From positions 434,001-498,000 of the forward strand of contig NZ_LT629755.1 in assembly GCF_900104685.1 (NCBI RefSeq): DNA of 64,000 bases, read 5' to 3'. Below, in pieces: positions 32,582 to 39,702 of this stretch. How positions within the stretch are numbered: position 1 is the stretch's first letter; each line of letters begins with the position of its first letter. The translations under genes and the position numbers were made by a program. The notes beneath the pieces were generated by a model. It saw nothing but the letters and a program-made list of their open reading frames with translations, had not been told where the DNA came from and ran no database searches. This DNA is from Agromyces flavus (GTDB lineage Bacteria > Actinomycetota > Actinomycetes > Actinomycetales > Microbacteriaceae).

Positions 32582-33541
32582 GTGCGACATCCTCGAGCAC
32601 TGCCGCCCGACCTCCTTTCGCGGCCGGCATTCACCGTGCAGCGCGCCGGACTCGTCGGCGTCCACCCCAGCCGCCTCTCCGCGCCCGACTTGAGGCGCCC
32701 GTTCCACGGCATTCGACAGCACGCGAGCATCGCGGAAGACGCGCGCTCGCGGGCGATGGCGTATGCGGTCGGGATGCCCGCCCGACAGGTCTTCTCGCAT
32801 GTCACGGCCGCACTGCTCTGGGGAATGCCGCTTCCACATCACCTCGAGCGGGACCAGCGGATCCACGTCGGAGTGCCGAGCGGGTCGACGCGATCGCTCG
32901 CCGCAGGAGTGGTCGGCCACGTGATCCAGCCCGAGCGGCTCGGGGTGACCTCGCTCGCAGGCGTACGGGTGAGTTCACCGGCTGATACATGGTGCCAGCT
33001 CGGATCTCTTCTCGGAGAGGACGATCTCGTGGCCGTCGCCGACTTCCTGATCACGGGCGGCGAGCCGAGCGGCCGACATCCGGCGCTGTGCAGTCGGACG
33101 GAATTGGAGGCCGCGCTGAAGCGGCACAAAGGATGTCGCGGTGCGACGCGGCTCCGCGGCGCACTCGAGCTCGTCAGGTACGGCTCGCTGTCGCGCCGCG
33201 AGACGCTCATGCGCTTGGATCTGGGGCGCGCGGGATTGCCCGAGCCGTCACCGAACCACTCGGTCGCGGACGCACTGGGCGCGTTCGTCGCCATGATCGA
33301 CCTCGCATTTCCGGAGTACCGCGTGGGCATCGAATACCAGAGCGATCTCCACCGCGGTCCCGAGCGCTTCAAAGCGGACGTGCGGCGACTCGAACGACTC
33401 CTGGACGAGGGGTGGCTCATCGTGCAGGCGACGTCGGAGGACGTCAGTGCAGACGGACGGCTCCGCGACTCCGCCGCCTTCGCAGCGCGCGTCGCGCGCC
33501 GCCTGGAGAGCCGCGGCTGGCACCCGATCGCACTGCCGTGA
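32582..33541 (+). CDS. AbiEi-like N-terminal / DUF559 (Vsr-like) domain protein, copy 1
   Basis: A 319-residue protein of an actinobacterial multicopy family often labelled type IV toxin-antitoxin AbiEi-like or DUF559. The N-terminal half has AYAVGMPARQVFSHVTAALL, WGMPLPHHL and HVGVPSGSTRSLAAGVVGH; the C-terminal half has the nuclease-fold pattern IDLAFPEYRVGIEYQSDLHR (about 240-259), with Asp and Glu placed as in PD-(D/E)xK/Vsr-like enzymes. No AbiEii toxin gene is adjacent. Codons such as AAA, TTG, CAT and TTT are commoner than in neighbours, suggesting acquisition. GTG 32582 follows a purine-rich AGGGTGGGGG. It is bracketed by family 1 palindromes and is paralogous to the gene at 58753. 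Function unknown. Confidence 0.8.
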   Translation: MRHPRALPPDLLSRPAFTVQRAGLVGVHPSRLSAPDLRRPFHGIRQHASIAEDARSRAMAYAVGMPARQVFSHVTAALLWGMPLPHHLERDQRIHVGVPSGSTRSLAAGVVGHVIQPERLGVTSLAGVRVSSPADTWCQLGSLLGEDDLVAVADFLITGGEPSGRHPALCSRTELEAALKRHKGCRGATRLRGALELVRYGSLSRRETLMRLDLGRAGLPEPSPNHSVADALGAFVAMIDLAFPEYRVGIEYQSDLHRGPERFKADVRRLERLLDEGWLIVQATSEDVSADGRLRDSAAFAARVARRLESRGWHPIALP

Positions 33542-33562
33542 CACCGTGCCATCCTCAGGGAG

Positions 33563-33626
33563 CGTCGAGAGTATGCCGAACCACGTTGAACGGTCGCCAT
33601 TCGCGACGATCGGCATACTCTCGACG
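33563..33626. repeat. Palindromic repeat family 1, copy C (3' flank of AbiEi/DUF559-like gene)
   Basis: CGTCGAGAGTATGCCGA at 33563-33579 pairs perfectly with TCGGCATACTCTCGACG at 33610-33626 (17 bp). The core GAGAGTATGCCGAA is identical to copy B. It begins 22 nt after the stop codon of the AbiEi/DUF559-like gene and ends 63 nt before the ABC-F gene. Confidence 0.9.
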
Positions 33627-33688
33627 GTAGACGGAGGTGCGGGCCGGTGGGGGAGCCGCCGGCGGCGGGGAAGTAGGGTGGGCAGGAC

Positions 33689-35533
33689 ATGGCACACCTC
33701 CTGGGCGCCGAGCGCCTGCACCTCGAGTTCCCCACGCGCGTCGTCTTCGACGAGGTCACGCTCGGCATCGACGAGGGCGACCGCATCGGCATCGTGGGCC
33801 GCAACGGCGACGGCAAGTCGACGCTCATGAAGCTGCTGGCGGGCCGGCTCGAACCCGATGGCGGGCGGGTCACGGTGCGCCGCGGCATCCGGATCGGCAT
33901 GCTCGACCAGGCCGACGCGCTCGACCCGGCGACGACCGTCGCCGACGCCGTGGTCGGCGGCATCGAGGAGCACGTGTGGGCGGGCGACGCCAAGGTGCGC
34001 GACGTGATCGCGGGCCTGCTGGCGGATGTGCCGTGGCAGGGGCGCGTGGGCGACCTCTCGGGTGGGCAGCGACGGCGCGTGGGGCTCGCGGCGCTGCTGG
34101 TGGGCGACTGGGACGTGCTGTTCCTCGACGAGCCGACGAACCACCTCGACGTCGAGGGCATCGCGTGGCTCGCACGGCACGTGAAGGGCCGCTGGGCGGC
34201 GAGCGACGGCGCGCTCGTCGTCGTCACGCACGACCGCTGGTTCCTCGACGAGGTGTGCACGGCCACCTGGGAGGTGCACGACCGTGTGGTCGAGCCCTTC
34301 GAGGGCGGATACGCCGCTTACGTGCTGCAGCGCGTCGAGCGCGACCGGATGGCCGCGGCATCCGAGGCCAAGCGCCAGAACCTCATGCGCAAGGAGCTCG
34401 CGTGGCTCCGCCGCGGCGCACCGGCGCGCACGAGCAAGCCGAAGTTCCGCATCGAGGCGGCCAACCAGCTCATCGAGAACGAGCCCCCCGTGCGCAATCC
34501 GGTCGAGCTGAACCGCCTCGCGGTGTCGCGGCTCGGGAAGGACGTGGTCGACCTGCTCGACGTCTCGGTCGAGTACCCCATGCCGGATGTCGCGCCCGGC
34601 GGACCGGCGATGCGCACCGTGCTGCACGAACTCGAGTGGCGCATCGCGCCGGGGGAGCGCACGGGCATCCTCGGCGTCAACGGCGCGGGCAAGTCGACGC
34701 TGCTCAAGCTCGTGACGGGCGAGGTGCAGCCCACGACCGGGCGCGTCAAGCGCGGCAAGACCGTCAAGATCGCGGTGCTCAGCCAAGAGCTCGCCGAGCT
34801 CGCGGAATGGACGGACGAACGCGTGAGCGCGGTGGTCGCGGCGCAGCGCACGAGTTACACGATCGGCTCGGGCTCGAAGGCGGTCGAGCTCACGCCCGGG
34901 CAGCTGCTCGAGCGGCTCGGGTTCACGAACCAGCAGCTCGCGACGCCCGTGCGCGACCTCTCCGGCGGGCAGAAGCGCCGGCTGCAACTCCTGCTGATCC
35001 TGTTGCAGGAGCCGAACGTGCTGATCCTCGACGAGCCCACGAACGACCTCGACACCGACATGCTGGCCGCCATCGAGGACCTCCTCGACGCGTGGCCGGG
35101 CACGCTGCTCGTGGTGAGCCACGACCGGTACCTCGTCGAACGCGTCACCGACCGCCAGGTCGCAATCCTCGACGGACACCTGCGCGACCTCCCGCGCGGC
35201 GTCGACCAGTATCTCGAGCTGCGCCGGCAGCAGGCCGCGGATGTCGAAGCGCGCCCAGCCCCGCCGACGGCGACCCGATCGCCTGGCCCGGCGGCTCCCG
35301 CACAGCTCGCGGGCGCCGACCGGCGCGCCGCCGAGAAGGAGATCGCCTCGATCGACCGGCGCCTCGAGAAGCTGCAGGCGCAGATCGCCGCGCAGCACGA
35401 GCGGCTCGCGCGGCACGACCAGTCCGACTACGTCGGACTCGGCGTGCTCGGCGACGAACTGGCGGAGCTCGAGGGTGCGGTGGCCGACCTCGAGACGCGC
35501 TGGCTCGAAGTTTCCGAGCAGTTGGAAGGGTGA
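33689..35533 (+). CDS. ABC-F family ATPase (Uup-like)
   Basis: A 614-residue soluble protein with two ABC cassettes and no membrane domain: Walker A GRNGDGKSTLMKLLAG (about 37-52), signature LSGGQRRRVGLAALL, Walker B LFLDEPTNHLD; second set GVNGAGKSTLLKLVTG (about 330), LSGGQKRRLQLLLIL, ILDEPTNDLD. A linker with charged helices lies between them and a C-terminal coiled coil (about 550-614, ADRRAAEKEIASIDRRLEKL) follows, as in Uup. ABC-F proteins act on ribosomes or DNA intermediates. TAGGGT at 33674-33679 is upstream of ATG 33689. Confidence 0.92.
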   Translation: MAHLLGAERLHLEFPTRVVFDEVTLGIDEGDRIGIVGRNGDGKSTLMKLLAGRLEPDGGRVTVRRGIRIGMLDQADALDPATTVADAVVGGIEEHVWAGDAKVRDVIAGLLADVPWQGRVGDLSGGQRRRVGLAALLVGDWDVLFLDEPTNHLDVEGIAWLARHVKGRWAASDGALVVVTHDRWFLDEVCTATWEVHDRVVEPFEGGYAAYVLQRVERDRMAAASEAKRQNLMRKELAWLRRGAPARTSKPKFRIEAANQLIENEPPVRNPVELNRLAVSRLGKDVVDLLDVSVEYPMPDVAPGGPAMRTVLHELEWRIAPGERTGILGVNGAGKSTLLKLVTGEVQPTTGRVKRGKTVKIAVLSQELAELAEWTDERVSAVVAAQRTSYTIGSGSKAVELTPGQLLERLGFTNQQLATPVRDLSGGQKRRLQLLLILLQEPNVLILDEPTNDLDTDMLAAIEDLLDAWPGTLLVVSHDRYLVERVTDRQVAILDGHLRDLPRGVDQYLELRRQQAADVEARPAPPTATRSPGPAAPAQLAGADRRAAEKEIASIDRRLEKLQAQIAAQHERLARHDQSDYVGLGVLGDELAELEGAVADLETRWLEVSEQLEG

Positions 35534-35557
35534 CGCCGAAGGATCTGTGACGCCCGA

Positions 35558-35598
35558 TGACCATGTGGTCAATAGGGCGCAGGAACTTCACCTAGCGT
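35558..35598 (+). promoter_or_regulatory. Candidate promoter and operator of the metQNI operon
   Basis: TAGCGT at 35593-35598 is a good -10 hexamer. TGACCATGTGGTCA at 35558-35571, an inverted repeat with 5-bp arms and a 4-nt spacer, lies just upstream and overlaps the -35 position, so a bound repressor would block transcription. A leader of about 120 nt runs to the metQ start. I see no riboswitch consensus in the leader. Confidence 0.55.
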
Positions 35599-35727
35599 GG
35601 AAGTGCGCCCGCGATCGCGGCATCGACGCCCCCACCGCATCCTCGGATGGCGGAGCCATGCCGTCTCCACCATGCCCACACCAGGGCAGCCGATCGCGCG
35701 CGCCCACGTGAAAGGAACCGCACCGCC

Positions 35728-36618
35728 ATGCCCAGCACCCGCACCAAGATCCTCGCCGCGCTCGCCGCCGCCCCGCTCGTCATCGGCCTCTCGGCCTGCG
35801 CCTCGGGCGCCGGCGCCGACGGCGGCGACGACGTCGTCCGCATCGGCGTCGTCGGCAAGTCCGACCCGCAGTGGCCCGCCTTCGAGGAGGCCGCCGCCGA
35901 GGCCGGCATCGAGATCGAGCTCGTCGACTTCGCCGACTACGCGCAGCCGAACCCTGCGCTCACCGAGGGCGAGCTCGACCTCAACCAGTTCCAGCACATC
36001 GTCTACCTGGCCGACTACAACGTCTCGGCCGACGAGGACCTCACGCCGATCGGCTCGACGCAGATCTACCCGCTGGGCCTGTACTCCACGAAGTACGAGT
36101 CGGTCGATGACATCGAGGAGGGCGAGACCGTCGCGATCCCCGACGACCCCTCGAACCTCGCGCGCGCGCTGCTCGTGCTGCAGTCGGCCGGCCTGATCGA
36201 GCTCGAGGACGGCGGCTCGATCTTCTCGACCGTCGCCGACATCGACGAGGCGAAGTCCAAGGTGAAGGTGACGCCGCTCGAGGCGTCGCTGACCGCGACG
36301 AGCCTGCCGGATGTCGCGGCCGCCGTCATCAACAACGACTTCGTCGAGGACGCCGGCCTCTCCTTCGAGGACGCGATCGCGAAGGACGACCCGACCGACC
36401 CGAACGCGCTGCCGTACGTGAACATCTTCGCCGCGCGCGCCGACGACGCCGACGACGAGACCTACCTGAAGCTGGTCGAGATCTTCCAGACCGACCCCGA
36501 GGTGCAGGCCGGCCTCGACGAGGCGTCGGCGGGCACGGGCGTCTCGGTCGAGATCCCCGTCGCCGACCTCGAGGCGTCGCTCGCCGACGTCGAGGACGAC
36601 ACGCGGGCCCAGGGCTGA
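35728..36618 (+). CDS. metQ: Methionine ABC transporter substrate-binding lipoprotein
   Basis: A 296-residue NlpA/MetQ-type lipoprotein. The signal peptide ends in lipobox LSAC with the lipidated Cys at residue 24. Family landmarks include VVRIGVVGKSDPQWPAFEEA, FADYAQPNPALTEGELDLNQ, FQHIVYLADYN, PLGLYSTKY and VAIPDDPSNLARAL. It binds methionine outside the membrane and hands it to MetNI. ATG 35728 follows AAAGGA; the upstream in-frame ATG at 35647 would bury the signal peptide. A strong hairpin separates it from metN. Confidence 0.94.
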   Translation: MPSTRTKILAALAAAPLVIGLSACASGAGADGGDDVVRIGVVGKSDPQWPAFEEAAAEAGIEIELVDFADYAQPNPALTEGELDLNQFQHIVYLADYNVSADEDLTPIGSTQIYPLGLYSTKYESVDDIEEGETVAIPDDPSNLARALLVLQSAGLIELEDGGSIFSTVADIDEAKSKVKVTPLEASLTATSLPDVAAAVINNDFVEDAGLSFEDAIAKDDPTDPNALPYVNIFAARADDADDETYLKLVEIFQTDPEVQAGLDEASAGTGVSVEIPVADLEASLADVEDDTRAQG

Positions 36619-36651
36619 ACCACCCGGCCCGGACCCGACCCACGAATCGAC

Positions 36652-36704
36652 CGCACGCGAGCGGGCGGGGGCGCCACGAACGGCCCCGCCCGCTCGGGCG
36701 TGCG
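36652..36704 (+). terminator. Intercistronic hairpin between metQ and metN
   Basis: CGAGCGGGCGGGG at 36658-36670 pairs perfectly with CCCCGCCCGCTCG at 36684-36696, extended by CGCACG (36652-36657) with CGTGCG (36699-36704) past a GG bulge. It ends 15 nt before metN. It probably acts as a partial terminator or mRNA stabiliser that gives more binding protein than ATPase/permease. Confidence 0.75.
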
Positions 36705-36719
36705 CGGAGGAGGAATCCC

Positions 36720-37748
36720 ATGGCGCTCGTGACCCTCGAGCACGTCTCCAAGTCCTACCCGGCCGCCGACCGGCGCGCCGACGTCGTGACCGCCGTCGAC
36801 GACGTGTCGCTCGAGATCGAAGCCGGCGACGTGTACGGCATCATCGGGTACTCCGGTGCCGGGAAGTCCACGCTCGTGCGGCTCGTCAACGCGCTCGAGC
36901 CTGCGACGAGCGGGTCGATCCGCATCGACGGCCGCGAGATCACCGGCCTGCGCGAGCGGGAGTTGCGCGGCATCCGCCTCGGCATCGGGATGATCTTCCA
37001 GCAATTCAACCTGTTCGACGCGAAGACCGTTCGCGCCAACGTCGCGTACCCCCTCAAGGTCGCGGGCTGGAAGTCGGCCGACATCCGGGCGCGCGTCGAC
37101 GAACTGCTCGAGTTCGTCGGCCTGACCGACAAGGCCGGCGCCCACCCCGACCAGCTCTCGGGCGGCCAGAAGCAGCGCGTGGGCATCGCGCGGGCGCTCG
37201 CGACGCGCCCGCGCATCCTCCTCGCCGACGAGGCCACGAGCGCGCTCGACCCCGAGACGACGCACGAGGTGCTCGCGCTCCTCAAGCGCGTCAACGAGGA
37301 GCAGGGCGTCACGATCATCGTCATCACGCACGAGATGGACGTGATCCAATCGATCGCGACCAAGGTTGCGGTCATGGACGGCGGCCGGGTGATCGAGCAC
37401 GGCGACGTGTTCGACGTCTTCTCGAGCCCGAGCCATCCGTCGTCGCAGAAGTTCGTCGGCACGGTCATCAAGGGCGTGCCCTCGCCGGCCGAGCTCGCCG
37501 TGCTGCGCGAGCGCCACGAGGGACGCATCGTCACGTGCTCGTTCCGCGACGGCGATGCGTCGCAGGCACAGGTCTTCCTCGACCTGGCCGCGGCCGGGCT
37601 CGAGTTCGAGCTGGTCTACGGCGGCATCAACGACATCCGCGGCCGCGCGTTCGGCCACCTCACCCTGGCGATCCGGGGCGCGGATGCCGCGATCGACCGG
37701 GCCATCGCCGCGATCTCGCGGCACGCCGACGTGACGGAGGCGCCCTGA
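36720..37748 (+). CDS. metN: Methionine ABC transporter ATP-binding protein
   Basis: A 342-residue ABC ATPase with Walker A GYSGAGKST at residues 43-51, Q-loop MIFQQFNLF, signature LSGGQKQRVGIARAL, Walker B ILLADEATSALDP and H-loop IIVITHEMDV. The C-terminal about 80 residues (after GVPSPAEL) form the NIL/ACT-like domain of MetN, which binds methionine and inhibits transport when the cell is replete (trans-inhibition). GGAGGAGG lies 8 nt upstream of ATG. The stop overlaps the metI ATG by 1 nt (TGATG). Confidence 0.95.
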   Translation: MALVTLEHVSKSYPAADRRADVVTAVDDVSLEIEAGDVYGIIGYSGAGKSTLVRLVNALEPATSGSIRIDGREITGLRERELRGIRLGIGMIFQQFNLFDAKTVRANVAYPLKVAGWKSADIRARVDELLEFVGLTDKAGAHPDQLSGGQKQRVGIARALATRPRILLADEATSALDPETTHEVLALLKRVNEEQGVTIIVITHEMDVIQSIATKVAVMDGGRVIEHGDVFDVFSSPSHPSSQKFVGTVIKGVPSPAELAVLRERHEGRIVTCSFRDGDASQAQVFLDLAAAGLEFELVYGGINDIRGRAFGHLTLAIRGADAAIDRAIAAISRHADVTEAP

Positions 37749-38407
37749 TGGAGAAGCTCATCGAACTGGCCCCCGAGTTCTGGACCGCGGCGGCCGAGAC
37801 CTTCTACATGGTGGCGCTCACCATGCTGTTCGGCGGCGCGGGCGGATTCCTGCTGGGTGTCGGGCTCTACGTCACGCGTCGGGGCGGGCTGCTGCCGAAC
37901 GCGGCAGTGAACAACGTGCTCAACGTCGTCATCAACTTCTTCCGGCCCATCCCGTTCATCATCTTCATCGCCGCGGTGCAGCCGGTCACGCGAGCCGTCA
38001 TCGGCACGGGCATCGGCACGGATGCCGCGATCTTCGCCCTCTCGCTCGCCGCGTCGTTCGCCATCGGCCGCATCGTCGAGCAGAACCTCATCACCGTGCG
38101 TCCGGGCGTGATCGAGGCGGCGCGCTCGATGGGCGCGGGGCCGTGGCGCATCCTCGGCACCGTCGTCGTGCCCGAAGCGCTCGGCCCGCTGATCCTCGGC
38201 TACACGTTCATCGTCATCGCGGTGATCGACATGTCGGCCATGGCGGGCCTGATCGGCGGCGGCGGCCTCGGCTACTTCGCGCAGCTGTACGGCTACCGGC
38301 AATTCGAGCCGGTCGTCACGTGGGCCGCGGTGCTGCTCATCGTGGTGTTCGTGCAGGTCGTGCAATACCTGGGCAACTGGCTGGCGCGACGGGTGCTGCG
38401 CCGGTAG
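37748..38407 (+). CDS. metI: Methionine ABC transporter permease
   Basis: A 219-residue inner membrane protein with five segments and the MetI landmarks: TFYMVALTMLFGGAGGFLLG, NFFRPIPFIIFIAAVQPVTR, AIGRIVEQNLITVRPGVIEA and the EAA coupling loop EAARSMGAGPWRILGTVVVP, then SAMAGLIGGGGLGYFAQLYGY. Two copies form the channel of the MetNI complex. The start overlaps the metN stop. It is convergent with the marR-like gene, leaving 15 nt between them with no evident terminator. Confidence 0.95.
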   Translation: MEKLIELAPEFWTAAAETFYMVALTMLFGGAGGFLLGVGLYVTRRGGLLPNAAVNNVLNVVINFFRPIPFIIFIAAVQPVTRAVIGTGIGTDAAIFALSLAASFAIGRIVEQNLITVRPGVIEAARSMGAGPWRILGTVVVPEALGPLILGYTFIVIAVIDMSAMAGLIGGGGLGYFAQLYGYRQFEPVVTWAAVLLIVVFVQVVQYLGNWLARRVLRR

Positions 38408-38422
38408 CGGACGGGCTCCGCG

Positions 38423-38914
38423 TCAGGCGAATCCGAGCGACAGCTTGCGCAGCAGCGCGGCCAGGCGGCGCTGCTCCGCCGCCGGCAGGCCCGCGAGCAG
38501 CTCGGCCTCGGCGTCGACGAGCCGCGTGATCGCCGCGTCGACGCGCGTCAGGCCGCCCGGCGTCATCTCGACGAGGATGCCGCGGCCGTCGTGCGGGTCG
38601 GTCTGGCGCGTCACGAGCCCGCGGGAGACGAGCCGATCGATCCGGTTGGTCATGGTGCCGCTCGAGACGAGCGTCTGCGCGAGCAGCGCCTTCGGCGGGA
38701 GGCGGTAGGGAGCGCCCGCGCGGCGCAGCGCCGAGAGCACGTCGAACTCCCACGACTCCAGCTCGGACCGCTCGAACGCCTGCTTGCGCGCGCGATCGAG
38801 CAGCTTGGCGAGCCGCCCGACGCGTGAGAACACCTGCAGCGGCGCGAAGTCGAGGTCTGGTCGCTCGCGCTCCCAGTCGTCGACGATCCGGTCCACTTCG
38901 TCGCTGTCGGTCAC
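38423..38914 (-). CDS. MarR family transcriptional regulator
   Basis: A 163-residue protein with a MarR winged helix: SWEFDVLSALRRAGAPYRLP, PKALLAQTLVSSGTMTNRID (recognition helix region), RLVSRGLVTRQTDPHDGRGI and LVEMTPGGLTRVD. The N-terminal and C-terminal helices form the dimer interface. The target and ligand are unknown; the divergent flavodoxin-like gene (39001) is the natural candidate. GTG 38914 is chosen because CACAAT on the reverse strand is 6 nt upstream (variant -10, leaderless); a longer ORF to 39022 would run through that box. Confidence 0.9.
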   Translation of the reverse strand: MTDSDEVDRIVDDWERERPDLDFAPLQVFSRVGRLAKLLDRARKQAFERSELESWEFDVLSALRRAGAPYRLPPKALLAQTLVSSGTMTNRIDRLVSRGLVTRQTDPHDGRGILVEMTPGGLTRVDAAITRLVDAEAELLAGLPAAEQRRLAALLRKLSLGFA

Positions 38915-39000
38915 CCGCCCATTGTGGCAGGAGGGCCGCCAGGGGCCCGGAGGGACGAAGGTCCTCGCCGCGCCCGGCGCCCGGTGCGACCGTGGGCCGC

Positions 39001-39510
39001 ATGGCCAAGGTCCTCGTCGCATACGCGACCAAGCACCATTCCACCGCCGAGATCGCCCAGGCGGTGGCCGAGGAACTGCGTGCGCGGGGGCACGACGCCG
39101 AGGCCGTCGAGGCGGGCTCCGCCACCGCCGAGGGGTACGACGCGGTCGTGCTCGGCAGCGCGACCTACATGGGCCGGTGGCGTCGCGAGGCGCGCCACTT
39201 CCTGTCGCACGAACGCGACCGGCTGGCCCGCATTCCGTTCTGGGTGTTCAGCTCGGGACCGGTCGGCGAGCCGAAGGACGACGCATCGCCCGAGGACGAC
39301 AAGTGGCTGGAGCCGCGCAAGGTCATCGCCCAGGCCGAGGACGCCGGAGTGCGCGAGCACGTGGTGTTCGGCGGCCGGCTGCCGGAGGAACCCAGCGGCT
39401 ACATCGAGAAGGGCATGGTCAGCGGCACGCCCGAGGAGTTCCGCGACCGTCGCGACTGGGACGAGATCCGCGCCTGGGCCGACCGGATCGCCGACGAGCT
39501 CACCGGGTGA
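39001..39510 (+). CDS. Flavodoxin-domain protein
   Basis: A 169-residue protein with a flavodoxin fold: FMN phosphate loop VLVAYATKHHSTAEIAQAVA (T-K-x-x-S-T), DAVVLGSATYMGRWRREARH (the ring-binding loop) and FWVFSSGPVGEP. It resembles HemG-like flavodoxin proteins (menaquinone-linked protoporphyrinogen oxidase-like) common in actinobacteria, but the role is not proven. It is divergent from the MarR gene with an 86-bp gap. It lies 119 nt upstream of tRNA-Gln. Confidence 0.87.
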   Translation: MAKVLVAYATKHHSTAEIAQAVAEELRARGHDAEAVEAGSATAEGYDAVVLGSATYMGRWRREARHFLSHERDRLARIPFWVFSSGPVGEPKDDASPEDDKWLEPRKVIAQAEDAGVREHVVFGGRLPEEPSGYIEKGMVSGTPEEFRDRRDWDEIRAWADRIADELTG

Positions 39511-39629
39511 GCGACACGGGGCGACCCTGCATCGGGCGTCCCGGACCTCCGCCGTCCGTGCACGCCCGGGCGGCCATGGCAGACTTGACGGCGGCGCCTG
39601 CAGGCCCCGTCGCCTGCGCCAGCGCGCGG

Positions 39630-39701
39630 TCCGCCATGGTGTAACGGCAGCACGACAGCCTTTGGAGCTGTGAGGACCAGGTTCGAATCCTGGTGGCGGA
39701 G
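39630..39701 (+). tRNA. tRNA-Gln (anticodon TTG)
   Basis: A 72-nt cloverleaf: acceptor TCCGCCA (39630-39636) with TGGCGGA (39694-39700), D arm with GTGT/GCAC, anticodon stem ACAGC/GCTGT with loop CTTTGGA (anticodon TTG at 39662-39664), T arm CCAGG-TTCGAAT-CCTGG, discriminator G at 39701. CCA is not encoded. The glmU start codon begins at 39703, one base after the tRNA. Confidence 0.97.
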
Positions 39702-39702
39702 C

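Noticed and set aside
32582-33541. Complete type IV AbiE toxin-antitoxin system
   Set aside because: No AbiEii-like nucleotidyltransferase gene is adjacent to either AbiEi-like gene; the C-terminal half is DUF559/Vsr-like instead.
35599-35727. A SAM riboswitch in the metQ leader
   Set aside because: I could not find the conserved core of SAM-I, SAM-II or SAM-IV classes; only short hairpins are visible.
39670-39702. An upstream ATG extending glmU by 11 codons
   Set aside because: It lies inside the tRNA-Gln gene and would translate mature tRNA sequence.
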